This document shows positions 25,925-34,977 of a DNA stretch of 64,000 bases, piece after piece. Each line of letters starts with the position of its first letter. The first letter of the stretch is position 1. Both the position numbers and the translations under genes were made by a program. The notes below the pieces were generated by a model. That model was not told the origin of the DNA. It saw nothing but the letters and a program-made list of their open reading frames with translations, and did not search any database. Source of the DNA: Segetibacter aerophilus (lineage in GTDB: Bacteria > Bacteroidota > Bacteroidia > Chitinophagales > Chitinophagaceae); contig NZ_BJYT01000011.1 of assembly GCF_007991655.1 (NCBI RefSeq), positions 145,547 to 209,546 of the forward strand. Direction: 5' to 3'.

Positions 25925-26878
25925 ATGAAATTTATTAAGAAATATTTCCATGTGTTAAAGGGCGCTGCAAGTGGTTTCAGCCAGGATAACTGCGCCAAGC
26001 TAAGTGCGGCATTATCGTACTATACAATTTTTGCAATCGGTCCTTTACTGATAATAATAATATCGCTATCTGCTATTTTTTACGGACGAGATGCAGTACA
26101 AGGCAGACTGTATGGTCAACTGAATGGATTAATAGGAAGTGATGCCGCTTTACAAGTACAAGAGATTATTAAAAACGGCCAGCACTCACATAAAGGTATT
26201 ATCGGAACAATCATAGGAACTGTTTTCCTGGTAATTGGAGCAACGGGCATCTTTACGGAAATTCAAGACTCTATAAATTTTATTTGGTCGCTACGAGCCA
26301 AACCTAAAAGGGGTATAGTTAAATATCTTGTCAATCGGCTTCTTTCATTTTCATTAATTGTGAGCCTTGGATTCTTATTGATCGTGTCTTTGGTTGTAAG
26401 TGCTTTGCTTGATTTGCTAAGCGATCGTCTTACACACTACTTTCCTCACAGCACCGTTTACATTTTTTATGTAATTAACATCGGGATAATTTTTGTCATT
26501 ATTAGTTTATTGTTCGCAATAATCTTTAAAGTACTACCGGATGGAAAAATAAAATGGAAGGATGCTTTTATAGGAGCTTCGTTTACATCTGTTCTGTTCA
26601 TAATCGGAAAAGCTGCGATCGGATTTTATCTTGGTAGATCTAACCTGGGTGCCACCTATGGTACTGCAGCGTCTGTTATTATCATACTTCTCTGGGTGTA
26701 TTACACTTCGCTTATACTCTACTTTGGTGCAGAATTTACCAAGTCTTACGCGCTTGAGTACGGGGGCGGAATAATTCCAGATGATACTGCGGTATTTATT
26801 ATTAAAAGAGAGGCAAAAGAAATAGAAACAATACCTGTTGCGCTTGCAGGAAAAAACAATGAAGCAGCACAACCCTAA
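25925..26878 (+). CDS. YihY/BrkB-family membrane protein
   Basis: A 317-residue inner-membrane protein of the YihY/virulence factor BrkB family. It has about six hydrophobic segments, the early motif CAKLSAALSYYTIFAIGPLL that marks the family, the middle GIFTEIQDSINFIW and the later YGTAASVIIILLWVYYTSLI. It was once called ribonuclease BN in error; no enzymatic activity is established. It diverges from the lmo0937-type gene and ends in a possible terminator. Confidence 0.88.
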   Translation: MKFIKKYFHVLKGAASGFSQDNCAKLSAALSYYTIFAIGPLLIIIISLSAIFYGRDAVQGRLYGQLNGLIGSDAALQVQEIIKNGQHSHKGIIGTIIGTVFLVIGATGIFTEIQDSINFIWSLRAKPKRGIVKYLVNRLLSFSLIVSLGFLLIVSLVVSALLDLLSDRLTHYFPHSTVYIFYVINIGIIFVIISLLFAIIFKVLPDGKIKWKDAFIGASFTSVLFIIGKAAIGFYLGRSNLGATYGTAASVIIILLWVYYTSLILYFGAEFTKSYALEYGGGIIPDDTAVFIIKREAKEIETIPVALAGKNNEAAQP

Positions 26879-26957
26879 AGGCCTGACTATATAATTTTAG
26901 CTGTCATCATGACTACTAGCTGACTGCAAACGTCAAAACGTTTCATTTTAGGCCTTT
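26877..26957 (+). terminator. Possible terminator of the YihY gene with a long loop
   Basis: AAAGGCCT at the gene end pairs with AGGCCTTT at 26950-26957, followed by TTA. The intervening 65 bases can form smaller hairpins (GTCAT/ATGAC). The unusually long loop makes the terminator call tentative. Confidence 0.45.
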
Positions 26958-26991
26958 TTACTCCCATAATAGGAATGTTGGGGTGATCATA

Positions 26992-27015
26992 AACCAGTCT
27001 TTAAATAGACTGGTT
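26992..27015 (+). promoter_or_regulatory. Inverted repeat upstream of the FMN-binding-like gene
   Basis: AACCAGTCT and AGACTGGTT form a perfect 9-base inverted repeat around TTAAAT, about 130 bases before the downstream ATG. No T run follows, so a protein-binding site or leader hairpin is more likely than a terminator. Confidence 0.45.
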
Positions 27016-27143
27016 AAAGCGGAAAAGCAGTTAAAGCGTTCATTTCCACTCCCTTAGCTGTAGAATTGATTCCACAGAGAAAATTTAAGGATTTTGTTGA
27101 AATCAGGTACACTTTTAGAAGTATATATACTAAAGGTTTAAAC

Positions 27144-27662
27144 ATGATGCACAATGAGAAAGTTTTACATTTTATCGCAGAAAAAATAGAAGATATAAAG
27201 GTTGCTATCTTTTATTGCCACAGCAATAGTCCCCTTAAAATCAATAATACTATCATTCATACATTTAAGGTGGATGACTGTGGTTACATTACTTTTTTCA
27301 TTAACCGTCCCCAACAGTTAATCAGCCAGTTTGATCGTGAATTTCCTGTAGGCTTGAATTACTTCAAGAAGGGTAAGGACTATTTCATGAACGTTTTCGG
27401 AAAAGCAAGAATTATTCATGACCCCGAAGAATTAGCTTATCAGACAGATTTAACCGCAGAAGAAATAAACAATGCGCTAACAACACAGGTACTGATTAAA
27501 GTACAAATACTAAAAGTTGATTTTTACGATAACAATTATGAGAAGAAGAACTTATTGCTTAAGAAGATTTGGTCGGTTTTCTCTTCACTATTTGACTCGG
27601 TCGGAGCTGCTTCCCGTAGCTATGATTTAAGTGGCCCGACGGTTCATAATTACGGATTTTAA
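27144..27662 (+). CDS. Pyridoxamine-phosphate-oxidase-like split-barrel protein
   Basis: A 172-residue soluble protein. The pattern of a helix then strands (IKVAIFYCHSNSPLKINN, CGYITFFINRPQQLISQF, KDYFMNVFGKARIIHDPEEL) fits the FMN-binding split-barrel fold of general-stress-protein-26-like proteins. Residues that bind FMN cannot be confirmed by eye. Of several possible starts, the ATG at 27144 is used because homologous proteins begin with a helix there. A bidirectional terminator follows. Confidence 0.58.
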   Translation: MMHNEKVLHFIAEKIEDIKVAIFYCHSNSPLKINNTIIHTFKVDDCGYITFFINRPQQLISQFDREFPVGLNYFKKGKDYFMNVFGKARIIHDPEELAYQTDLTAEEINNALTTQVLIKVQILKVDFYDNNYEKKNLLLKKIWSVFSSLFDSVGAASRSYDLSGPTVHNYGF

Positions 27663-27820
27663 AACTTAAGCTATACGAAGAAAATCTACTCTTTATTCAA
27701 CTTATTCAACGACTAACTCTCCTTCAGTTCAAATTATATGTAGTTTACTTTAGAACTTTTAGAAGCAAAAAAGAGAAATGTCTAAAAAGCGAATTGATAA
27801 TTTTTAGTGTATAGGATTTA

Positions 27821-27861
27821 CAAATAAAAAGAGAGGCAGTTTCAGCCTCTCTTTTTATTTG
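27821..27861. terminator. Bidirectional terminator
   Basis: A perfect 17-base stem (CAAATAAAAAGAGAGGC against its complement) around AGTTTCA, with T tracts on both outer sides. It lies between the convergent split-barrel gene and the histidine kinase gene. Confidence 0.9.
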
Positions 27862-27907
27862 TTTCAATAATTTATCGGAGTTGAAAATGAATTCAACCTT
27901 TAAGAAC

Positions 27908-29353
27908 TTATACTTTTTTAAAGCCTATAATAAAAGAAGTTCCAATATTAATTTCTGATTTCACATCGATATGAGCATTGTGAGATTGAATTATATTGAG
28001 TGTAGAAGCGAGGCCTAAACCCATACCATTTCTTTTGGAGGTAAAATAGGGCTCGAATAAGCGTGACATGTTCTCATCACTAATACCACTGCCGTTATCT
28101 TTAATTTCAACAATATGCTCGTCCTCAGTTGTGGTAATTGTGATCTTTAGGATGCCAACACCTTCCTCCATTGCCTCGACCGCATTTATAATAATATTTA
28201 AAAATGCCAGTTGAATCTTCTCAGGATCAAGTAAGACGAAACAATCAACTTCAGGATAAGAGACTTGGAGATCAATACGCTTTAAAGTCATCCGGTCTAT
28301 TGCAGCAGAAATTGCATTATCCATTGCCGATTGCAATGAAGTTTTATGCAAGTTTATCTGAGACGATAGGCGTGCTGAATTAAGAAGCTCCGTTATCAAA
28401 TCCCCTATCCTTTTACCGTTGCGTTGTACTATGTCCAAGTATAATTTGGAGTCATCATCACCAGCCTGCTGGATAAGCTGCTCTATGGAAAGATTAATGT
28501 TGTTTAAAGGGTTTCTTACTTCATGAGCGAGGGTACGTACAAGACGGCCGGTTGCAGCTAACTTTTCGGCTTGTAAAGAAGTTTTCTCAGCCTTTTTGCG
28601 GCTCGTATTATCATGAATAATTCCCTGGATATATTTTTCAGCATTATTGTTTATTTCTATGGAAGCTGAAATAATACAATTTTTAATCTCCCCATTTTTT
28701 GCAAGAAGGTCCACTTCATAATCGTAGAATTCACCTATCTCATCTAGTATGTCTGCGAAATACGTTCGGTCGCTTTTATTCTTGAAAAGAGAAAAAATGT
28801 CCCTCCTGATTAACTCATCAAGTTCATAATCCAACAACTCGGTAGCTGCATAATTTATCTCCGAGATTCTGAATTCAGTATCAGTTATAAAAACTACATC
28901 TTTCGATTTTTCAAAAATGCTTCGATACCTTCTTTCATTTGCTTTGAGTGCCTGGATCGATGCTGCTCTTTCAAGCGAGTAACGAATGCACCTTTCGAGC
29001 TTTTCAGTATTTAATTCTGATTTTATCAAATAGTCGTACGCGCCACTCTCCATTGCCTTTACGTCAATTTCCTGTGTGCCTTTACCGGTGAGCAATATTA
29101 TAGGAGCTTCACAGCCGCGCTGAATGGCGTCGTTCAGTAGATCCATCCCTGTCTTTATACCTAACCTGTAATCGACGAAGTAGATATCATACTCATTCGA
29201 TACCAGCTTCTTCAGTGCATCATTATAATTGTATGACCAGTCTACTATAAATTTATTAGCAGGAATACTTTTAATATACTCAGAAGTAATAAAAAAATCG
29301 TCTTCGTCGTCATCTACTATCAATATCCGCTTTTCCTGGTTTTGTCTGTTCAT
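27908..29353 (-). CDS. Hybrid sensor: REC-PAS-histidine kinase
   Basis: A 481-residue cytoplasmic signalling protein. The N-terminal receiver has the phospho-acceptor Asp61 in IYFVDYRLG. A PAS domain follows at about 140-250, then the dimerisation domain with His277 in LAHEVRNPLNNI and the ATPase domain with DNGSGI and GMGLGLAS. There is no membrane segment. An N-terminal receiver before the kinase suggests it acts in a relay. It lies downstream of the sigma-54 activator gene but behind a terminator, so it may be expressed separately. Confidence 0.88.
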   Translation of the reverse strand: MNRQNQEKRILIVDDDEDDFFITSEYIKSIPANKFIVDWSYNYNDALKKLVSNEYDIYFVDYRLGIKTGMDLLNDAIQRGCEAPIILLTGKGTQEIDVKAMESGAYDYLIKSELNTEKLERCIRYSLERAASIQALKANERRYRSIFEKSKDVVFITDTEFRISEINYAATELLDYELDELIRRDIFSLFKNKSDRTYFADILDEIGEFYDYEVDLLAKNGEIKNCIISASIEINNNAEKYIQGIIHDNTSRKKAEKTSLQAEKLAATGRLVRTLAHEVRNPLNNINLSIEQLIQQAGDDDSKLYLDIVQRNGKRIGDLITELLNSARLSSQINLHKTSLQSAMDNAISAAIDRMTLKRIDLQVSYPEVDCFVLLDPEKIQLAFLNIIINAVEAMEEGVGILKITITTTEDEHIVEIKDNGSGISDENMSRLFEPYFTSKRNGMGLGLASTLNIIQSHNAHIDVKSEINIGTSFIIGFKKV

Positions 29354-29474
29354 TTATATCTACCCTTTTTCAAAGTTTATTTATATACGTGCTATCATAG
29401 AAGTTGGTGTAAATAATCAGAGATTATTTTTATAAGGGAAGGCAAACTCTCTACATCGACTTACTGTCTCTTGC

Positions 29475-29514
29475 AAAAGAAAAAAGGGTAACTTTTTTTA
29501 CCCTTTTTTCTTTT
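29475..29514 (-). terminator. Terminator after the NtrC-type gene
   Basis: AAAAGAAAAAAGGGTAA pairs with its complement TTACCCTTTTTTCTTTT around CTTTTTT. It lies just beyond the end of the leftward activator gene and before the kinase gene, separating the two transcripts. Confidence 0.85.
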
Positions 29515-29528
29515 TATAATTTTTTCTT

Positions 29529-31037
29529 TTACAAGTCACTATTAAACTGCTTGTACTGCTTCATTTTATTATAAAGCGTTTTTCTGTCAACGTTCAAAAT
29601 TTTAGCAGCCTTACTTTTGTTGTAATTAGCCTTCCTTAAAGCCTCTACAATCATCTCATATTCTGCATCAATACTAGCTCCTTTAAGACTGTGTTCATTA
29701 ATCTCCAGTTGTTTGGTAAATACAGGCTCCGGTAAAACAGGGGCAGAATAAGTGGCCACTGGCGGAGCCGGATCTGCTTGCCTAACTTGTAAATTAGAAG
29801 TTGCTTCTTCACTGACTTCTCCAAACTGTAGTTTAGTAAAATTGGTGATTTCAAAAGGCAATACAGTCGGCATAATGTACTCAGTATCGCAAAGCAACGT
29901 GGCACGTTTTACAACGTTTTTTAACTCGCGCAGGTTCCCTGGCCAGACGTAGGTTTTGAAGATCGCTTCTACTTCAGGAGAGAACCCTTTGATGTTCTTA
30001 CTTAATTCATCGTTTGTAAGTTTCAAAAAGTGCTTCGCGAAAATCATCATATCATATTTCCGCTCGCGAAGAGGCGGCACTTCTATACTAAACTCATTGA
30101 AGCGGTGATACAAATCTTCCCGGAATTTTCCCTTTTTAGCCGCATCCAATAATCTTTCGTTGCTTGCTATTATAATACGAACATCAAGATCAATGTCCTT
30201 ATTACCACCTATGCGGCGCATCTTCCTCTCTTGCACAACCCTTAGCAAAGCCACCTGAACGTCGTAAGACAAGTTGGCTACTTCGTCAAGAAAAATAGTA
30301 CCTCCGTTGGCTATCTCAAAGTTTCCTATTTTTTGGTTAAGGGCTCCTGTGAATGATCCTTTCTCATGACCAAATAACTCACTTCCTGCTAATTCTTTTG
30401 AGAGGGCGCCACAGTCGATTGCCACAAAAGGCATGTCTTTACGCTTGCTACGCTTGTGTATCTCCTGTGCAATCGCTTCCTTGCCGCTTCCACTTTCACC
30501 ATAGATTAGAATGCTATAGTTAGTTGGAGAAACAAGGTCTATTTGCTTTAGTATGTTTTTAAACTCGGGGCTATCACTGAAAATGTATTGGCCTGATGTA
30601 ATTGTTTTGGACTTTGTACTATTTTTTGAGTCATCTTCAGGCATTATTACCGTAGCAACATTTTCCTGTTTAGTTGCGCTCTTTTGTAGGGCAGATTTAA
30701 TGCTTAATAAGATTTCATCAGGGAACAATGGCTTTGTAACATAATCGTATGCCCCTAATTTCATTACATCTACAGCAACCTTAATATCACTATAGCCCGT
30801 AACAATAATTACCGGCGTACGAGGATATCTTTCTTTTATTTTAATCAACAACTCCTTTCCATCAATGTCTTCCAATCTAAAATCACACAGTACAAGATTC
30901 GGCTCAGCATTTTCTAGCTCCTCAAGCGCCTTTTTGCCGTTATGGGCAAGCGTAACTTCGTATCCATTCTTACTTAAAAATCGCTTTAGAAGTAAGCACA
31001 TGTCTACGTCGTCATCTATCACTAAAATTTTACTCAT
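29529..31037 (-). CDS. NtrC-type sigma-54-dependent response regulator
   Basis: A 502-residue activator of sigma-54 RNA polymerase. The receiver has Asp52 in LVLCDFRLED. The AAA+ domain has Walker A GESGSGKE (180-187), the sigma-54 contact loop as GSFTGA (227-232) instead of the more common GAFTGA, Walker B GGTIFLDEV and the arginine-finger region near PPLRERKYD. A Fis-type helix-turn-helix ends the protein (NKSKAAKILNVDRKTLYNKM). It lies 34 bases after rpoN, so both are probably co-transcribed. Confidence 0.93.
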   Translation of the reverse strand: MSKILVIDDDVDMCLLLKRFLSKNGYEVTLAHNGKKALEELENAEPNLVLCDFRLEDIDGKELLIKIKERYPRTPVIIVTGYSDIKVAVDVMKLGAYDYVTKPLFPDEILLSIKSALQKSATKQENVATVIMPEDDSKNSTKSKTITSGQYIFSDSPEFKNILKQIDLVSPTNYSILIYGESGSGKEAIAQEIHKRSKRKDMPFVAIDCGALSKELAGSELFGHEKGSFTGALNQKIGNFEIANGGTIFLDEVANLSYDVQVALLRVVQERKMRRIGGNKDIDLDVRIIIASNERLLDAAKKGKFREDLYHRFNEFSIEVPPLRERKYDMMIFAKHFLKLTNDELSKNIKGFSPEVEAIFKTYVWPGNLRELKNVVKRATLLCDTEYIMPTVLPFEITNFTKLQFGEVSEEATSNLQVRQADPAPPVATYSAPVLPEPVFTKQLEINEHSLKGASIDAEYEMIVEALRKANYNKSKAAKILNVDRKTLYNKMKQYKQFNSDL

Positions 31038-31071
31038 TTAGAAAATTTAATACTTATTAATTAGTTTTGAT

Positions 31072-32493
31072 TTAGGCCCACATTCTTCGCAACTGGGCAA
31101 CGGGAATTTGTAGTTGTTCCCTGTATTTTGCAATAGTCCGCCTGGCTACATTTATACCTTTATTCGCTAAAATACTTACCAATTGCTGATCGGTGTATGG
31201 ATTTAACTTATCCTCTTTTTCTATAACTGCTTCAATTGCGGATTGTATAACTCTATTACTTATTACTTCGCCCTCCTTATTAATGATGCCTTCAGTAAAT
31301 AAATTCTTCAGCAAAATAATACCAAAAGGCGTATCAACGTATTTATTTGACGTAACCCTTGATACGGTGGAAATGTCGACCCCCACTTTGTCAGCTATAT
31401 TTTTTAAAATCATTGGCTTCAAAAGGCTTACGTCCCCTGTTTTAAAATATTCTCTTTGTAGGTCAACAATGGCTTTCATTATTTGCATCATGGTTCCTTC
31501 ACGTTGCTTAATCGCATTTACAAACCACTGCGCCGAACTCAACTTACTTTTTAAATACTGAGTGGCTTGCTTGTCGCGTGTAGCACCGGCAAACTGCACC
31601 GTCTCCATCAACGACTGGTTGATGTACAAAGACGAGGATCTTGACCTGTATAAATTGACTTCAATATCACCATCATCATCAACTGTAAGTATAAAATCTG
31701 GTATTATATTGTTGTTAACTGTAGTGCCTTCAAATTCTTCGAGAACAGGCTTAAGTTTTAAAGAAGCCAAAAGTCTCAGGACAATTTTTAGCTCATCTTC
31801 ATCTATGGAAAGTGCCTCCATAATTTTTTCCATATTACGATGAGACAAGTCTGCATAATGGTTCTCAAGGAGTTTGATAGCCATCTTCACATCAGGACCT
31901 TTCTTGTTGAGGTGATGAAGCTGTAGTAGCAAACATTCCCTTGTATTTTTGGCACCTACCCCAACAGGATCAAGCTTTTGTATATGATTGACCACTTCCT
32001 GCAATTCGTCAGCTTCCACTATAACTCCATGCTTAAACGAAAGGTCATCTGCCATGTCCTCTAGGTCCTGTAGCAAAAAACCGTTGCAGTTAAGGCAGTC
32101 AATTATATAATCTGCCAGGTTTAAATGTTTTTCTGAAAGGTCCATATACCTTATCTGATCCTTGAGGCCTTCGCGATAATCGCTAAAAGATTTTATAGGT
32201 ACATTAGGTATCGACTCGCTATTGAAGTAGTTCTCGTACTCCAGTTTGTAATCTGGTACATCATCATATCCGTGTTCTTCCCAATCTTCATAGTCCTGTG
32301 CATTTTCTTTTGCAAACTTCTCAACTGCTACCGTCTCTTCCTCTTCATTCATCTCCAAAAGAGGATTCTCGTCTAATTCATCACTGATACGCTGATCTAA
32401 TTCTAAAACATTAAGATGAAAAATGTTCAGCATTTGAATTTGCTGAGGCAAAATCTTCAACTGCTGTTTTTGGGTTTGAATTTGGCTGAGCAT
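31072..32493 (-). CDS. rpoN: RNA polymerase sigma-54 factor
   Basis: A 473-residue sigma-54. The glutamine-rich region I (QTQKQQLKILPQQIQMLN) contacts the activator, an acidic region II follows, and the DNA-binding part ends in the RpoN box ARRTIAKYRE near 450-459, which reads the -24 element. The normal length and intact ends show it is functional. It heads a unit with the NtrC-type regulator; the long spacer upstream must hold its promoter. Confidence 0.96.
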   Translation of the reverse strand: MLSQIQTQKQQLKILPQQIQMLNIFHLNVLELDQRISDELDENPLLEMNEEEETVAVEKFAKENAQDYEDWEEHGYDDVPDYKLEYENYFNSESIPNVPIKSFSDYREGLKDQIRYMDLSEKHLNLADYIIDCLNCNGFLLQDLEDMADDLSFKHGVIVEADELQEVVNHIQKLDPVGVGAKNTRECLLLQLHHLNKKGPDVKMAIKLLENHYADLSHRNMEKIMEALSIDEDELKIVLRLLASLKLKPVLEEFEGTTVNNNIIPDFILTVDDDGDIEVNLYRSRSSSLYINQSLMETVQFAGATRDKQATQYLKSKLSSAQWFVNAIKQREGTMMQIMKAIVDLQREYFKTGDVSLLKPMILKNIADKVGVDISTVSRVTSNKYVDTPFGIILLKNLFTEGIINKEGEVISNRVIQSAIEAVIEKEDKLNPYTDQQLVSILANKGINVARRTIAKYREQLQIPVAQLRRMWA

Positions 32494-33378
32494 ATTGATT
32501 ATCTGAGGTTTAAATGTTCACTTTCACTGAATCCAATACAACACCAAACTTTAAAGATGTGCAAAAAAAGTATAAACAAAACAAGAAGAACGTTTTACAA
32601 ATATACATTTTAAATACTGTATAAACTTCACTAAAATAATATCTTAAATAAAAATACCTAGTGTAGAAAAGTTTCCACAGCCGCTTTTGTTTTTATTTTG
32701 GTGTAAGAAAAGTCAACGTTTTGTAAGGTAACCGAAACAGGCGGACCACACTGGTATAATACATTTTTTCCCATCCAACTGTTTTCCTCTCAATGCTTTA
32801 TTTAGTTATATTTTCTGTTCTACAACTCCAAACAGTGCTTCGTTAAGCACTAATAAAATTAGAAAAAATAAAAAGGAAAGAGAAATATAGAGAGTGCAGA
32901 AAAGCAAAAACTAGATGAGGATTTTTATACAGTTTGGAGCTTTTTAATAAAGTATCCTAAAAACTAGAAAAAGTGCAGTTTTACTGCCGGCCGACGATGT
33001 GAACTGATTATGAAATAGCGTAGGGAATGTCAAGCGACCAACGAGTGTTACTACCAGAGCTTTTAATGCTTTTTGTGCTTATTTATAATTGTCCCAATAT
33101 TTTTTGCGTAAAATCTAAAGACATCGTCGAAGTGAAGCTGCACACCCGGTAATAGCACGCATTGCGTCATGCATTCCAGTGCGTTCTTTAAAAATCTTCC
33201 TGAGGCTTTCATAGGTTATTAATTCTTCTAATCTTACTAAGTAAATTCCATACCACTTTTAAGAAAACTTTCTTTAATTCTTTGATCTATAAGAATCTCA
33301 TGTCTTCTTTACAATCAACGTGCTTTAAATACTAAATGCCCCTCTTCGGAGCATTTAGCATTTTTTCTTCAAGGATGT
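32494..33378. other. 885-base gene-free region upstream of rpoN
   Basis: No convincing coding region on either strand. It is AT-rich with several small hairpins, including AGTGCTT/AAGCACT at 32834-32851. A stem with TTCG loop and a rightward T tract lies near 33331-33366. It may hold the rpoN promoter on the left and an untranslated RNA; I see no known RNA family. Confidence 0.5.
33331..33366 (+). terminator. Hairpin with TTCG loop and rightward T tract
   Basis: CTAAATGC and GCATTTAG pair, with an inner CTC-TTCG-GAG stem and then TTTTTT at 33361-33366. The T tract is on the plus strand, so it would end rightward transcription. The leftward outer-membrane gene may also use it, though its T tract there is weak. 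Confidence 0.65.
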
Positions 33379-33984
33379 TTACAGGCCAAAATTGACACCT
33401 ATGTTAACCCCCAAGTTCCTGTTATGTTGTTTAGTGGTTGGTCTAATATCAGTGATGCCATGTAGGTAATTAACATCAGCGTTAAACCAGGTATTGGTTG
33501 CCAGGCGAACATTTAAGCCGGCCCCACCTGTAAGACCAAAATCGAAAGACTTATAAAAATCTTTAGAGTTTACGGTTTGAGTAATGACAGGAGATTCTAT
33601 TTTGGTTTGCCCTCCGCTAAGAAAGCCGAAGGAAGGACCAACAAATACCTTAGGTCTTACTTTATGTCCGTAGCTGCTAAAGAAATAAATTGCTTTCAAC
33701 GGAATCCTGAAGTAATTGAGATCTGAAGTAGTTGTTTGATTATTGGCTGAAAACTTTCCGCCCTCAAAAGAATACTTTGCATCCAGACCAATTCCGAAAT
33801 GTTCAGCTGCACTATACACAAGCGACAGACCTGCATTACCGGCAAGTTTAGTTTTTCTGTTAGGAGTATTGTCTAACCAGGACATGCCCACCCCGACATT
33901 CGGACCAAGAGAAAATTTACTTTGAGCGCCTGCCACCAGACTAAAGCCATTGCTAATTACTAATGCCAAAAAAAGCTTCTTCAT
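33379..33984 (-). CDS. Outer-membrane beta-barrel protein (PorT-like)
   Basis: A 201-residue exported barrel protein. The signal peptide (KKLFLALVISNGFSLVAGAQ) is followed by alternating strands such as LSLVYSAAEHFGIGLDAKYS and YFRIPLKAIYFFSS, ending in RNLGVNIGVNFGL. The IPLKAIYFF type segment is typical of Bacteroidota outer-membrane beta-barrel (PorT-family) proteins. It is monocistronic. Confidence 0.78.
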   Translation of the reverse strand: MKKLFLALVISNGFSLVAGAQSKFSLGPNVGVGMSWLDNTPNRKTKLAGNAGLSLVYSAAEHFGIGLDAKYSFEGGKFSANNQTTTSDLNYFRIPLKAIYFFSSYGHKVRPKVFVGPSFGFLSGGQTKIESPVITQTVNSKDFYKSFDFGLTGGAGLNVRLATNTWFNADVNYLHGITDIRPTTKQHNRNLGVNIGVNFGL

Positions 33985-34244
33985 GCTAAATCAATTTTTT
34001 CTCTCCTTAGTCAATTTTAATGCCATTTAGGTTTTTGTGCCGGTAGATGCCAAGGAAGTAACCAAAAGAAAAAGCAGACAAATGTCAATTTCTTATCATA
34101 TTAATACGAGTAATCCCACTGGTTAACATGTTTAGAAAAAAATAAAAATTAATTTTTTTATGAGAAATTGTTTCTACAAATAGAAAAATCCCTTATAGAA
34201 TAATTTAGAGAACACGATGGCAACATTTTTTACAACAATGCAGT

Positions 34245-34622
34245 ATGGATAGAAAGAAAGTATTAATTATCGATGATGAAGTAGACTTTTGTTTACTGAT
34301 GCAATTCTATTTATCCAAGAGAAATTGCGATGTAAGTATATCTCATACACTTCATGATGGATTAGGTTTAGTACAAAACAATTCTCCAGATATAGTAATT
34401 CTTGACAATAACCTCCCTGATGGTTTGGGATGGCCCGAAGCTCCAAATATTATGAAAGCTGTTCCTGGTGTACACTTGTTTTTAATTAGCGCTAATAAGC
34501 CAGGCAATAAAACTTTTTGCGATGACAAAGACAAAGATGACTTGAATGGAGATGGAGGTATGCAATGTCATATTGTTGAGAAACCTATCTCCATCACGCA
34601 GATCGACAACTTCTTGAAATAG
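34245..34622 (+). CDS. Single-domain response regulator
   Basis: A 125-residue receiver domain alone. It has an acidic pocket (IIDDEVD), the phospho-acceptor Asp54 in IVILDNNLPDGLG and a late Lys-Pro in VEKPIS. An insert rich in Asp and Gly (CDDKDKDDLNGDGG) lies before beta 5, unusual for a receiver and possibly metal-binding. It lacks an output domain, so it probably acts through protein contact. It lies 45 bases before the disordered 83-residue gene. Confidence 0.85.
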   Translation: MDRKKVLIIDDEVDFCLLMQFYLSKRNCDVSISHTLHDGLGLVQNNSPDIVILDNNLPDGLGWPEAPNIMKAVPGVHLFLISANKPGNKTFCDDKDKDDLNGDGGMQCHIVEKPISITQIDNFLK

Positions 34623-34666
34623 GTATACTTTTTTCGAAAAGGATATTATGAATTAAACCAGAAATC

Positions 34667-34918
34667 ATGAAAGAATCATTTAATGCAGAAAAGGATATTT
34701 CGGAGAACGTAAAAACATCTTCGACTGATTCGAAAGAGAACAGTAAAACTACAGGAGATAGCCAAGTGCAGGATGGTGAAGGCGTTGCAAGGCCGGAGCA
34801 ACAGAAAAAATCCTATGAGAAGAGTGATGAGCAGCAAGAATATTTACAAGACGCCAACAACAATACCGCCTCAGGCAATGAGAGCCCGGTACAAGATGGA
34901 AAAGGATTGTCGATGTAG
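34667..34918 (+). CDS. Small disordered acidic protein, 83 aa
   Basis: Almost entirely polar (Ser, Asn, Glu, Lys, Gln) with no hydrophobic core, so it is likely disordered. An internal duplication is visible: SQVQDGEGV near 32-40 and SPVQDGKGL near 73-81. I do not recognise a family. It follows the response regulator on the same strand and ends at a terminator. A similar low-complexity protein lies on the other side of the polyketide operon. Confidence 0.55.
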   Translation: MKESFNAEKDISENVKTSSTDSKENSKTTGDSQVQDGEGVARPEQQKKSYEKSDEQQEYLQDANNNTASGNESPVQDGKGLSM

Positions 34919-34946
34919 TTTATACGCACGTAATTTTTTATTCAAG

Positions 34947-34975
34947 TGCCTGGTACAGTTAGTGCCAGGCATTTT
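34947..34975 (+). terminator. Terminator between convergent units
   Basis: TGCCTGG pairs with CCAGGCA around an 11-base loop and runs into TTTT. It lies between the rightward 83-residue gene and the last gene of the leftward polyketide operon. Confidence 0.75.
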
Positions 34976-34977
34976 GC

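Noticed and set aside
33150..33190. GCATTGCGTCATGCATT as another repeat copy
   Set aside because: Only a 7-base match to the core and no tail similarity; likely chance.
34210..34240. Possible sigma-54 promoter before the single-domain receiver gene (TGGCA then a T-rich stretch)
   Set aside because: The -12 TTGC element is missing at the right spacing.
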